64,000 nucleotides of DNA from Sympetrum striolatum (lineage: Eukaryota; Arthropoda; Insecta; Odonata; Libellulidae). The stretch is taken from the NCBI GenBank assembly GCA_947579665.1, contig OX388350.1, positions 42,937,393 to 43,001,392 of the forward strand, written 5' to 3'. This document shows positions 21,261 to 33,430 of the stretch, piece by piece (the first letter of the stretch is position 1; each line of letters begins with the position of its first letter). Made by a program: the position numbers and the translations under genes. The notes under the pieces were generated by a model that was not told where the DNA came from, made no database searches, and was given only the letters and a program-made list of their open reading frames with translations.

Positions 21261-23687
21261 ATTGGTTGTTATGGTTGTAACGTAGTTTTTGAATATTTGC
21301 AAACCAAAAAACGATACTTTTTAGAAGCCTTAGCTTCTCTTATGCCTGCAATTATTTAGTTAGTATATTATTTTTGATATTATTGCCTTCTTCACATTCA
21401 GTATATTTGTTCAATCTTTTTCATAAATTACGGCAGTCATTCCGTCGTATTTATGCAAGGAATTCCGATTATATCGCGTTTTTCCGTTTACTAAATTCAG
21501 TCTCCTCTTTAAACCTCTTCTCATTCATCTCCGTAACCCGATTGTTTATCTGCACAAGGACCGCTTACGTAGTGCAGATTCTCGATGGAATTTTTCTTCT
21601 CCGGAATATTTATTTTCCGAAGTCTACTGTCATCCAGTGGTTTTCCGGAAAGAAGGCTTACGGTGGCAGAGAAGAAAACGGAGAGGAGATAAGGAGGACC
21701 GATTTTTTCGGGCGCTGTTCTTGGGCAAAGAGGAAAAGCGTATTTTTTCCATGGGAAGAGATAAGGAGAAAGGTGTATGAGGCATGAAAAGGGCAAAAGA
21801 AAGATGAGAACGTGTGGAGAGTGACCTGCGGACGTTTCACTCAAAGAGGTTCCCAACACTTTTCCCCCAAGAGTCAGATAGTTCTTGTACTCCTTCAAGC
21901 AAGAGATGATTCACTTCAGTGTATTTCTCCCTCGGGTACTATTTCTTCCCGAGTCAATTCTTTATTTTTTTCTGCGAACAATTTATTGTTAGAAATTTAT
22001 AATTTACTTTTCCCTGTGTCCCTAGGGACTGATAGAATATGCTTTAATACGATTCATTACAAAACAATAATTGTAATATAATATAATACTATTTATAAAA
22101 CATTATATATTAGATATTCATATAATTACAACAAATCTTCTTGGAGTCCTCCTGAATCTGTAAATTGACTCATCAAGAGGTTCCAAACGTAAAATTCCCC
22201 TAATAATAATAAACGACTTTATTACAATGTGAGATTGAGCTCATCTCACATCTAACCTTATTTCATTCAAAATTTCAATGAAGAGTTTTGGGACGGATCA
22301 AAAGAAAAAGCAAAAAGAGCAGAAAAGCATTAAGTTACGATTTCGAAAAGGAAGGAAAAACCATGCACGGCAAGAGAGGAATGAATAACCTACGAAACTT
22401 ACCGATGGTTGCAAATACATTTTTGAAGGGAAAAAAATTCGAGATATCTGAGTGATGCGTTCTCATTAAGTTTTAGTTATATATCTATTTGATAAATAAA
22501 ACAGTTATTTGATATACACTTTTAATTGCACACAGTATTTTCCAATAACAATTACTTGACTTTTTTAACCTAATCTATAGTACTTAAATTCAACTTATGT
22601 AACGGTAACTTATTAAAAATAACACAAATTTATACTTTTGAACCGTATTGACTATATAATTGGGTACATCACAATTTATCATTCTTATAGTTTTCGCATT
22701 ATGTTCCTTATGTTTTGTTCTTATCAGAATCAGACTAAATACATAACTGCCTGCACTGGATTAGTTCCAGCATAAACCCGTGTTTTTTTTTCTTTTAGAG
22801 TTGCTACGATTAATTAATAAGTGTTACCAATATTCTCTTCGGTATAGGATTTGAATAATTAGAAGAAAAGGATCGAATTTTGGGTTGAACTTGCGGAATA
22901 AATTCAGAGATTAACAGTTACATTTACAAAGATAGAAATACAGTTCTAGGAATAAGTTGAGGTTTTGGCGTCCACCCTGATACATAAGCCGATAATGAAA
23001 GGAATTTGGTTCTAGAACGAGCCGCCTTAAGAGATCGTACTTTCTCGGGGAAGGATAAGCATTAAGAGATCAGAGAAATATATTTACCTTATATCCCTTC
23101 CTCCCACGCACACGCAGGAAAGCCACTCGGAGGGAACCTGTGTTAATGTAGAATTTAAGAAGTTGATACTCAGCAACACAGCTATAATAACCGAAGCATT
23201 ATGCTTAAAACCAACGCAACGAATTTATCCTTTTACATGTATGCACTGACTGCATTTCGTACCGGATAAATTATAATTAGCATAGTTAGAGGATTAAGCT
23301 TGTTAATCAGTGGTACCTGGTTAAACATTTGGGAGGTGCTCATTCAAAGAACCTTCTTGTTAATTTAGGCTGACATATTTAAGCAATCTCCGTAGTAAAT
23401 GAGGTTGTTAGCATATACGAATACCATAAATCGTCGATAGAAGACGTACACTTCTTGATTTTTTAAGGGATGTATCAGCTTTAAAAATTTGTCCACTTTT
23501 TAAAAATGCAGTTCGTTTCTCATAAAAGGTTGAAATATTGTCTCCATTTATATGTTTCAACTCTTGGGAATGTGATGAGTTTTAGTTTATTGACACAGGT
23601 GATTAATCATGTATGTATTGAGAAATTGTTGAGTATTCTTACATGGATTTACCTATCTATGTATGCTCCCATAATGTTTATGTATGC
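21261..23687. other. Noncoding stretch
   Basis: 21655-21800 is purine-rich and 22270-22390 A/G-rich. The 137-codon plus frame at 21374-21787 and the minus frames over it have no domain and reflect this composition. A small 8-bp hairpin lies at 22228-22250. No gene is supported. Confidence 0.45.
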
Positions 23688-23765
23688 TCCCGGGTAGCCA
23701 AGTGGGCAGCGCGTTCGGCTTTAGTGAAAGCGGTACTGGGTTCGATTCCCAGTGAGAAAGTTTTA
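23688..23765 (+). repeat. tRNA-derived SINE head / tRNA-like sequence
   Basis: The A box TAGCCAAGTGG (23695-23705) fits TRGYNNARNNG, and a perfect B box GGTTCGATTCC lies at 23739-23749. The T-arm is exact (ctggg/cccag around ttcgatt), and a gcttt/aaagc stem sits in the anticodon-arm position. No acceptor stem forms with the flanks, so I read it as the pol III promoter head of a SINE or a tRNA pseudogene rather than a working tRNA. A 13-mer, tatgtatgctccc, is repeated just upstream (23658-23670, 23680-23692). Confidence 0.7.
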
Positions 23766-24779
23766 AGTTCTCGAAGCACTTTTGACAATACTGATGTTAA
23801 AGCTACATGAATCAGAGAGATTAGACAACATGCCAACTCTTATGTGTTTGGATATAGATGTACGTTTAGGTCTACAAAATCTAACATTAACGAAGAATAT
23901 AATTACATATTAAGTGTGATAGTTTTAATTATTTACTATAGTTCATTTCTCTCTTTTGTCCTTCCCGTTCGAGCTAAATCATTCTGCATTTTATTTAGTT
24001 ATTAGAGTTTTAAAACAGGGATTTGTGCCGACAATCCGTATATTTCTCTTGCATTTCTTTGCAACCTGCTTTTTCTTCTAATTTCTGATGGAAGGGAGCG
24101 CTTCCGGCAGTTACATCCTCATCTCTTTCATTACGTTGGATTTTGTTCCTTCATTTTCAGCCGCTTTTCTCCGTTTTTCATTTCCCTTTTTGTTTTTGTG
24201 GAAGTTGAACATCCTCTCCAGATACAAACCGTTCTTTTCACAAAGGACTTCGGACTCGAATTAGTTTCGCCATGTTTGTGGACTTTTCAGCTCATTCCGC
24301 CTGTCTTTGATCAAGACATCTGTCTCTAGTTTCTTCTCAAGTGTCCGCAGGATTAAATTAGCCCTTCTCTTGGAATCCTCTTCGATATATATCGATAGCG
24401 AAAATTATGATATTTTCCCTCTTTATTTATTTCATAATACCGCCGCAGTTAGTTGTAAATACAGGTGGCAACGTTAACTTATAAAACAATTAATTTAATA
24501 AATATTTCTATATTTCAGTAAAATATTAAATTTACATTAATTTTCAATTTAGTCTAGGTTCACATAATAATTTACAAGCACTACATACAGTGTGTATATT
24601 TAACAATCAGTATAGGAATTCATAGGGGCTTTAAATCTATCTACAAATACAGAATATCCGATCGCAAACGACGTTGCTAACCAAGTACATAAAAATATTT
24701 ACATATATTAATACAAAGAAAAGCATACGTACAGAAATAGACCTTTAAATCTATTTTACTTCTAATTTATTTAATTCGA
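23766..24779. other. Noncoding stretch
   Basis: The SINE body probably extends some distance into this segment, but its end is not recognisable. 24050-24380 is pyrimidine-biased. No gene is seen. Confidence 0.45.
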
Positions 24780-25585
24780 AATTTTCATCGAATTCGGGAT
24801 ATAATGCGAGTTTTATGGCTGTCTCTTTGAATTCCGTTGAGATACTATTTCCTTTAATGATTATTTTATGATTGAAAGTTGCTTTGAAGTATTTTTGAAG
24901 TCGTAAAAGTTGGATACAACGTTTAATTTTGTTTTCCAAATAAACAGGTATTATTACACGACGATGAATACTTTGTAGTTGGCGTGACGTTGTAAATTAG
25001 ATTCGCAATTTTCATGACGTACCCCTTATGAGAGATTTTATAAGGGTTACCTACCCGTCCATTGTGAGTAATAACGAATTATTACGCGACAACGAATACT
25101 TTGTAGTTGGGGTTACATCGTAAATTGAATTAGTAAATTGCATGGCGTATTCCTTATGGGAGGTTTTATTAAAGTTACCTACCCGTCCAGTGTGAGTGAT
25201 AAGCAATTTTCTATTTCATTCACTATGATAACTTGCACATGGCCTGTTGCCTGTTTGATATGTAAACGAAGGTTAAGGAAAAAATATGATGGTTTGTCAT
25301 CTACGTAATCAAGTCTGAAGCGAAGTTCACCTGTATCTGTCGGGTAAGTAAGTCTTCTTTTTTTCTGAGGGAAGTATCAAAATGTAAAAAACGATTTTTT
25401 TTAAATTTTAACTCTTTTATAAGCTTCCCTTTGTGACTTCATAATTACTCTTATTTAATATAAGACCTCCACTGCGTCAGTTCAAAGAATGGCTATTTAG
25501 TATTAATCAGTATTATTAATTTAATTAGCCTCGGTTTACTTCCATGCTATAATCTTGCTTTAATTAGCATGATGTTCGTAACAAC
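24780..25585 (+). repeat. Dispersed repeat R, copy 2 (uninterrupted)
   Basis: Direct-orientation relative of 7365-8285 that lacks the LINE insert. It shows the pre-insertion context ttgtagttggcgtgacgttg around 24974. It carries an internal 128-bp tandem duplication not obvious in copy 1. No conserved open frame. Confidence 0.8.
24951..25206 (+). repeat. Two-copy tandem duplication, 128-bp unit
   Basis: Unit 1 is 24951-25078 and unit 2 25079-25206. Both run from ttattac[a/g]cgac through aatactttgtagttgg and ggttttatt-like sequence to cctacccgtcca. They differ by scattered substitutions. Confidence 0.9.
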
Positions 25586-25680
25586 CTCTTACTGACAATC
25601 TAAACATGAGTAGGCAGGACTTCGTGGAACGCCATGACACTGGATATAAATAAATAAAGAAAGAAAAATAAAAAAGTTAA
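25586..25680 (+). mobile_element. Possible LINE/SINE 3' tail
   Basis: The segment aggacttcgtggaacgcc, atgacactgg and then an A-rich (AAAT)n-like run to 25680 departs from the copy-1 alignment of repeat R. It has the look of a short retroelement 3' end. No coding is left. Confidence 0.3.
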
Positions 25681-26011
25681 GAAAGCTAATATTAATAAGT
25701 TACACAAGATATTATATCTCGTGCAACATAATAAGTTTAGTTTTCTCTACCCGGCAGGCTCTTTTTGATATTTTCACTTTCGCCGTGTACGTAGTATTGA
25801 GAAAGTATTGTATTCTCAAAAAAATTCGACCTCCAGATTTCGACGGAAATATATGTTTTGGGGCCCATAGAGCTCGTTTTCGCTATTTTCCCGAACATGT
25901 CTGTCTGTGGTAAAAACGTTTGTGGGCGCTCTATCTTAAAAAGTAATTATCCGATCATTTTCAAAATTCATATTTAGTATTTCCCTAGCAATGCCAAAAG
26001 TTGATTAGTTT
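25681..26011. other. Noncoding, with an imperfect palindrome
   Basis: A 21-bp imperfect palindrome (cacaagatat to atctcgtg) is centred near 25718. The text around 25850-25940 (ttttggggcccatagagctcg, tgtctgtctgtgg) looks like repetitive sequence but has no partner in the window. Confidence 0.35.
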
Positions 26012-26385
26012 CTGGCGAATATCGCTTAAACGGAAGTTGCAGTTTATCCGGAGCAAAATTTCGTTTCTTAAATATCTCTGTCAGAATGTAATGTAGGTAT
26101 ATACAATTATTAACAAAAGTTGTATATAATGTACTTAACTACAACTTTTGTGAGAAACATTTTTTGTGACACTATTTGTTTAGGAGTTATTCTTCAGTAA
26201 TGGTTAACCGGAAGTTGTTGTTTATCCAGAAATTGAAGTTTTTCATACATATCTCTGCCAGAATGCAATGTAGGTATATACAATTGTGTACCAAAGTTAT
26301 AGATAATGTATTTTACTACAAATGTTGTATGAAACATTTTCCTGTAATACTCATAGTTTTGGAGTTATTTATATATTACCGGCAT
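26012..26385 (+). repeat. Two-copy tandem duplication, about 178-bp unit
   Basis: The units start near 26012 and 26190. Shared blocks are cggaagttg, gtttatcc, aatatctctg/catatctctg, ccagaatg or tcagaatg with taatgtaggtatataca, and gaaacatttt. A third, truncated start (ggagttatt to accgg) follows at about 26362. Confidence 0.85.
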
Positions 26386-26968
26386 AGGCTTCTGTTTTCA
26401 ATAAATTCGGAGAAAGTCATGTGTTGGCCACATCAGATTTTTTTATATGTAACGTTAGAGTTGCACACCACAATATCCCCCCTCTGTGTCTATTTTATTT
26501 CTAACTAATTCGATATAGGTTTTGACTTTCGTATTTTGTGGATATCAACCGCCGTATATACGTCATCTGTTTATCATTTCGCTCCTAAATTTCTTCGGAA
26601 GGAGTTCTCACGCTTCAAATAAGCCCTTTCATCTTCTTCTGAAACTTGCCTCTTCATTTTTTCCCTCATTTCCTTTCACTAATTACTTCTGAAAATGTCC
26701 TCAACATCTCATCTTTTTCGGTCTCCAAGGATCACTTTCACTTCTATTTTTGCCTCGGGCCGCAAAATGGCGAACTGTCTCAATGTAGTGACATCTATGG
26801 GGGAAAAGTTTCAGCGGAAATTGTTTTCCGTCGCTCTCAGATGTTGACCTATCGAAACCGGATTCTGGGGGAAATAAATGAACACGTATTTTATTTCGGG
26901 ATTCTTATTACACACTTGACGTAGTATCTGTTTTGAGATTGATGTCATCGATTAGAAACTTTTTTAGA
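26386..26968. other. AT-rich noncoding stretch
   Basis: Two frames of 92-110 codons touch this segment without a domain. Nothing else is seen. Confidence 0.45.
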
Positions 26969-27408
26969 CTTAGGCTCGGTATTAATCTATAGTTAAAATT
27001 GAGTTTAACTGTAGTCTTTGCTTTTAACTTTAGCAAATCGTTTTATAATCGATACTATAACCTTCACTGGTATTTAAAACGAAGATCAACCTAAGTATAT
27101 GAATGAGTGTCCTTCAAATCTTAAAACTAAGTTTAATTATAATACTCAATATGTAGCTTTATTGCAGTAACTATTTTTTAAATCTGATTAGTTTTGTAAC
27201 ACATTTGACTATATTTAAAATACTGCGCCTCAGTATAGTACTAATCTCACGTTAATATTCATTTTAAAGACCAGTGAAGTCAATATACACGTCTATAGAT
27301 TATCTATATATATATATGAAATAGTATTACTATATAATACGAGTTGTTAAAGTTAAAGATTTAAGCGTCTCCATTTAACTGTACATTATAATTTTGGCCT
27401 TAGTTAAG
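26969..27408. mobile_element. 440-bp element with 115-150-bp inverted termini
   Basis: 26969-27083 pairs with the reverse complement of 27259-27408. The inner edges match best (cttcactggtatttaaaacga against cttcactggtctttaaaatga), and the outer parts share cttttaactttagca-like and cttaggc-like blocks with indels. There is no transposase frame inside. The structure is that of a MITE or fold-back element. No target-site duplication is clear. Confidence 0.6.
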
Positions 27409-27489
27409 TGAATGAGTGTGACTGCTTTAATATCGGAATTTTGAATGCATATGCTATTAATCTCCAAAAAAACCCTAAAACCGCTTTAG

Positions 27490-27590
27490 AAATCACCAGG
27501 TTGCACTTGAGTGGTATATTTCTTGCATTTGAATTAAATTATAAACTTACTCGTTGAAACCTGGTAGTGTGTTTTCATTAAAAAAACTTC
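27490..27590. mobile_element. Relative of the 12178-12436 palindromic element
   Basis: The left side reads caccaggttgcacttgagt. The right side reads acttactcgttgaaacctgg followed by tagtgtg, which matches the right arm at 12377-12402 (ttactcgtcgaaacctgg then tcgtgt). The two sides are imperfect inverted repeats of each other, so this is a shorter, more decayed member of that family. Confidence 0.5.
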
Positions 27591-29587
27591 TGTGGAAATT
27601 GTATTAGGTCTTTTTGTCAGAATACATTTAATTGTTAGCTTATCTATTGTTAACTTCTTGGGAGCAATTTAATCACGACTTTTCATGAGATTTTGCATGG
27701 ATCTGAGAAAAATAGATTTTGAGTTGTTTATTTATCGAAGCACTTAAACCGAAGTCTTTTCATACCTAAGAATCGTGCATTGAATGGGAAATGTAATCAC
27801 TGTGATAAGTATGCTTAGCTGAATTACTCCACCAGCTGTGCGAACATCACATTTTTTACAAGCGGCAATTTTAAGTTCTTATTTGATTCCGTGAATAAAG
27901 GAGTTTAAAGTTAATAATTAGCAGGGCTGTTTAGAAGTAAGCTAGATGCTCATGACTATGCTTTTATGATCATGGTATCGTAACAAAGGAAACATTAAAT
28001 GGGTAATTTATGCACAGTCAATGGATTTCCAATTGAAAACGCCTTCATTTTTCGTTACGGATATTATTTTTTCATATGTATAGGCATCACTGACGTTTGC
28101 GATATTTTACTTGATGATAATGTTCTCCTGTGCATACTACCTATTCTAATGTGCCCTCTCCAACTGCTTGCTCCGGAGCTAAGATCTTTACGGCACATTC
28201 AGATGAGCTTTCGCGGAAGTCACTTCGCTACGATGAACTCGTTCACTTCTGAATAGCTCCCGGAGCGCAGGAAACTCCGAATCAGTTCTTCCTTCACAAT
28301 TTAGTCCCTCACTAAAATTTTTCTTCAAGATTACGAAAACGCGGGTTTCAAGGGATGGGAAGGAAAATTTTGCCGACTATTCAAGTTGGAAAGCGTAATT
28401 GTTCATTCCTCGGAGAAAATTATAATTAAAAATTTTAGAATTTAGTCGCTACTTATCTTGTAGCAAATACTTTTTGTATGTATAATGTGTATGAACATAC
28501 ATTGATTTTGCATCATTATTTTATTCTTCTGCATCCATGGCAAGAACTTTTTTCTTTTCTCATACCCCTTGCCTTCTGCTATGTGTATTGCAACATATTT
28601 ATATCTACAATGTCCTTCTTCTCCGTTTTTACCTTTTGTATAAATTTGTATAACTGGAGAGTATAAATTATCTCCCCATTACGTTTCTTAATGGATTTTT
28701 AGAGTTTTCGTAGTAGTAGTGTAGTGCATAATTCCCTTAACGATTTCAATTTTTTTAGTTTTAGGTTTTTTATATTTATTATTTTCTTACAGTAAATAAT
28801 CCCATCGTTTCCTGTTATTGATTTTATTTTATATAAGTTTGATATAACATTTTTAAGATAATAATTTAGGGAAATATATAGCATTTCGTATAACTTACAG
28901 CCCCGTTGCTTTTATAATGTCACAGCTATGGGCGAGATTGGAATACACTTTTCTCTAATCCGTAGAAACAAATGAAAATGTTTCCGTCTTCTAGATATAT
29001 TTGCAGTAGCAACTATACAATTATAAAGTAACAGAATCCAATGTTTAGTTCCTCTAAATCATTTCGTAATATGTCATATTTAAATTAACTTTATTTATAG
29101 TTTCTTCCCCCTCATAACACTCTTTTTCATTTTTATTTTATTCTCCCTTTTCCTCGGAGAAAAGGATATCGTTATTCCGGGTTTGATAGGTCATGTTTAA
29201 TGCATCATTCTTTCGCTTATATTCTAAATATCCCTCGCCATCAATTCCTCCTCATTTCGCCCGCTCTTTAGCTCTCTCTTCTCGGCCAATTTCCTCCAAG
29301 CATAATTCTCTTATCCAAATCTCCCTCATCTTTCACTCTCCCTCTTCGTCATATCCTCAACCTGCTGAGGTTGAGGTGATTTTGCCTTCCCAGAAGACCC
29401 CACCGCACAGCCCTTGTCTCGCTTCTCCGCCTGTCTAACTCCGCCCTTATCCTTTGCCTTCATCCCTTCGCATCACGTTCACTTAACCATCAACTCAACC
29501 CGTACGCCACTCTACGTCCCTAGATCCGCCTCTCCATTATACTCGATCCCTCTCCCTGCATCTTACCTTTCGCAGAGAAAGGTTTAC
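27591..29587. other. Noncoding stretch with two GC-richer islands
   Basis: 28170-28350 and 29220-29570 are GC-richer, the latter strongly C/T-biased. Frames there are low-complexity Ser/Pro/Leu. No gene. Confidence 0.45.
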
Positions 29588-29640
29588 GTGGTAGCTTAGC
29601 GACAAAGAGGTCCAGTGTTCCAGTCCCGGAGGGTTATCGC
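29588..29640 (+). repeat. Decayed SINE head
   Basis: TAGCTTAGCGA at 29592-29602 fits the A box at 10 of 11 positions and is followed by TGTTCCAGTCC at 29616-29626, which fits the B box at 9 of 11. Their spacing is short for an intact tRNA. A weak remnant. Confidence 0.35.
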
Positions 29641-32546
29641 GTAAGCTATTTCGGTATCGGTATCGGCAACCCTAGTCGAAAAAAACGTCACAACCGAAGG
29701 AAGGTGTTTTTTGTATTAATATTAATTTCATTGGCTGGAGACGGGGAGGTTATCACTTCTTCAAAGATCTGTTACCTCACTTCGGAAACCTTATCGAAAC
29801 GAACTATAGCGAATCGATTGACCTTACGAGGTCGCTCAAAAGCGCACATTTGTCACGGCTTCGGAAATCGATTGCGTTGCCGAATTCTTGTCCGTTGCTT
29901 GTTCAAAATTCACGCAGTAGCCCCCCTGATCTGTTTTAATGCTTTTATATTTCCTTCTTTGGTCAGAAATGAAATAAGTTGATGATCTTGAATAACAGAA
30001 TTGATTCATATCTGTCAAGAAAGGAAATGGTAAGCTTGTGAATATTTCTTTCTTGATAAAGAACATGCACTTTGTTGTCCAACTCCACCACTACATTTGT
30101 CTATCTTTATCATCCCTATGATGATCATCAGCAGTCTACATTATCACTCTCTCATTGCTATTTTCAAATGAGAAAGAGTTGTTGGAAATATAAATTTACA
30201 GAATTACAGAGGAAACGGAATCTCCGATTTAGTTTTGAATTTTCTTGTCATAAAATATTGTTAAATAAAATTGCAAATTCATTAAAATTTTTCCTTTGGA
30301 ATTCCTGTTTTATGTAGTGTATTTAGTTTGTAGTACATTTCAGAATATTTATGAGATTATTCAAGGTAAGAGCAGCTTTTATGTAATCAACAGATAAAGT
30401 TGATACCAAGCAATTCTACTGTGGATATTCATTGAGCAACCGTTTTTAACTAATAATAGTTGTCTCTGGGGGAATTGTGATTGTAGGGTTCTAGTTAACC
30501 TAATATTTGTAATTTATCTCTTTGACATCTTTTAATTGACTATCGTTCAGTTATTCGTTTATCTGTAACTGTCTATTTCCATCCGTATCGCCGAGCCTTT
30601 ATCTGGAATTATCCGTGAATGTTAACTTCATTTGGATAGTTTAAGGAACATTATAATTATAATTTAATTTTATAGTTTAGCTTCTTATAAATTAACGAAC
30701 CAAGTTGGTAAATATCTTTTTTTTGCGTCACCCCTGTTAACTGTTTTTTTTTTTTAGCCGATACTGGTGAATATTTTGTGTAGTCTCTGGCTGATGTAAG
30801 AAAATATATGTCGTAGAGATGATTCTTCATTCACCATTCCGTGAATTAAGGAAATTCTCTCTTCGTTATATATGCGTGCAATCGTCGTTGCCCTTTTGTA
30901 ATACATTTCGGCTCACGATCCAATTCAAAGTAGAGCTTACGCGTAAGATGCCTTGTCCCCCATTAATAAGTCATTCGTGGCTGTTTTCCTTTTCTTTCTC
31001 CTGCTTTCCTTCCCTCGCAACAGATGGAAGACCCTGTGTAAATCTTCCCTTCCTGTCCTTTGACTCGGTTGCCTTTATCCTTCCCGGCTTCTGCTGCCTT
31101 CCTGACCTAACCTTTTCCCTCCTCTCTGCATCACACACACACTAAAGAGAGACTGAAATGAGTTAATGAAGCGCTCCTATGATCAGAAAGCTCTTCCATT
31201 TCTAACCTTTATCACGCGTCGTGGGTCGTGCTTAGATTTTTTAAGTATTTTTTTCTTTTTCTTGTTCGATACAGAGCGTCAGCTACTTTATCATGTTTTT
31301 GTCTTTACTCCACTACCTACTAGAGTGGTTTAAGTTGAATTTTCGTTGCTTTGTCTCCCTTTTTCTTTAGTTTAATATGCTGCTGTTACGCTTTAGGCTA
31401 AGTAAATTAATATTGGCTTTATTTGAAAAAGCTTGCATTTAGGATATCTATTCGTATATTAAACCCCTTCGCTATTGTGAACTTTGATACAGATACATTT
31501 CAGAACTTTTGCAAGTTTTATCTTTTGACTTAGCCATTGATTTTTTTTAAATATAAAATTCCATCAAGTAATGCTTGGCAATATTTATTTAATTCATAAT
31601 GCTGAAACAGCATATCAAGCGTGTTCATACAAGAAGCTGTTACTGGAGCAACGAATTATTTCCTTCAACCTCTTTTTGGGTTCTGTTTGTGGAATTTGTA
31701 CAAGTTTTATCTTTAGACTTTGTCATTAAAAGTTTGTAACGTTGGCGTTTAGCTTTAGTTTTAGCTCAGCTTTAATCGAATGATGGTAATCGTAAATGAA
31801 TTATTGGCAATATTTGCCGTATTGTATAACAGTCTTCAGATATATGTAACATAACAAAAATAGTTTTCTACTTCATCGCCGTGCAGTGGAAACATTACTG
31901 CTCATACATACGGGACATAAGTACTAATTCGTAGTTCCAGGCACTTATAGCTGTTAATATGCTGTAATCACTGCTGAGTTATCTCTTTAGGGAACTAATA
32001 TGGCATACTGAAGCAGGATAGAGTATATTGCTAAGAATAGCGATCAAAAAGTAATCATCAGAAGGTAATTTTCGTTCTCAAAATGCTATTTTTGCATTTC
32101 ATTGCGGCTTGTTATTTATTGATACTTTTTTGTTTTATTTTTATTATTTTTACATACGTACGTTGCAATTGGACAACGGTCCGGTGGCAATATCATTGCA
32201 ATTCCATACATAACTGTACCTCATTATATCATTCATTACATTTCGTCTGGCATTATAACCAGAAATCATTACATTCTAAATAATATCCAACAATCATTCA
32301 TTGGCAAATCATTTTACACTTATATTATTACATTAAAAATTCGTAAATAACATAAGGTCACGTTTTTAATAACAAGCATACTACTCATTTTACTCCATAC
32401 ATACTTCATTAAGATATCACTTCGTGTATTTTTGTTTGAAATTTCTAACTATAACTAAGCCTTATTCCAAGAACATATTACACACCCACGTATAATCCGA
32501 CGAGCAATTTGCTTTTATTCGATATTGGTTATGAACTCCATGCAAA
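29641..32546. other. Long noncoding stretch
   Basis: 30950-31140 is pyrimidine-rich and ends in a short (CA)n run. A weak repeat is visible: aagttttatctttt at about 31513 against aagttttatcttta at about 31700, and ttggcaatattt at about 31576 against 31803. It may be an old tandem duplication of roughly 190-230 bases. No gene. Confidence 0.4.
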
Positions 32547-32782
32547 CAAATTGAGTAATTGATATTTTTAAATGTGCATGCAGTGTTATGGATTAAGTAG
32601 GTTAAAATTCCATTCTTATGACGTTAGAAGTCGATTTATAATTTCGTCTAAATATTAGATCAAAACAATCGAGAAATCGATATTTTAAATGCAAATGGGG
32701 TGTTGTGGATACATAGCGTTAAAAATTCCGTTCTCATGACGGTTGAAGTTGATACATAATTTCGTCCAAAAATTAGATTCAT
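32547..32782 (+). repeat. Two-copy tandem duplication, 118-bp unit
   Basis: Unit 1 is 32547-32664 and unit 2 32665-32782. Shared blocks are gatatttt then aaatg, gt(t)aaaattcc, tcatgacg/ttatgacg, and ataatttcgtc followed by a 4- to 5-base gap and attaga. Confidence 0.85.
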
Positions 32783-33430
32783 AACACGCATAAAGTAGGG
32801 ATACATTTTCATGAGGCGTTATGTATTCTTTACGAGCCCTCACAAGGCCATCCGGGTCGTTGCATAGGCTGTGTACGTCCGTCGTGAAAATAAAAACCAT
32901 AACCTCGCCAACGGATGGCTCGTCGTTACCCCCGATTTTTTTTCATCTCCGTCAATTTTTATACGAAGGAATGATTACCTTGGGCGGCAAATCTTTTACG
33001 GCACTTTATCGTCCGCCGTTCGCTTGGGCGTAACTTTCCGACTCGGAGGAGATTCCGGAGCGATGACTACCCGGAATTTTCAAGGTTCGAATCCCAGTCG
33101 AATCACCGCCCTAATGGCGTGCCCGCAACGGGGACAATGCGCCATCTTAAATTTCGCGGACCCCGGCCGAATTTCGCCCATGCATATGCATGATGTTGTT
33201 TCTTGTCCCTCCGAAACTGATGTTTGCTAGTGAAAGGGTTTGTTCCCCCACGCATATATCGCGTCCCGTACGCAGGTTCGTTTCTGCGCCCGCCATTTTT
33301 GCTCCCGCTGTAAATCGTGAAGCCTTTACTGGCGGTTTCCTCTACCCAAGCCTTTCTTTGTGCCGTAAACCTTTCGCTTTTCGTAATGTTTTCTCCTTTT
33401 GCTTTTACTCCCATATTTCTCAGATTCGTT
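32783..33430. other. GC-richer island
   Basis: 32820-33420 is one of the most GC-rich parts of the window, with several overlapping frames of 66-119 codons on both strands. None has a recognisable domain or keeps a clean edge with splice signals. I do not call a gene, though a decayed or fast-evolving exon cannot be excluded. Confidence 0.4.
33080..33098 (+). repeat. Perfect pol III B-box sequence
   Basis: GGTTCGAATCC at 33084-33094 matches the B-box consensus exactly. No A box is recognisable 30-45 bases upstream, so this is either a SINE fragment or chance in GC-rich sequence. Confidence 0.3.

Noticed and set aside
21374..21787. The longest frame (137 codons) as a gene
   Set aside because: Opposite-strand frames of 125 and 60 codons cover the same purine-rich segment. 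No domain or start context stands out.
22228..22250. An 8-bp hairpin as a terminator
   Set aside because: Intrinsic terminators are bacterial features. This is an isolated small palindrome in eukaryotic DNA.
23688..23765. A functional tRNA gene
   Set aside because: The A box, B box and T-arm are good, but no acceptor stem forms and the anticodon loop is not normal. A SINE head or pseudogene fits better.
31500..31830. A sixth large tandem duplication
   Set aside because: Only two short blocks match and their spacings differ, so the case is too weak to annotate.
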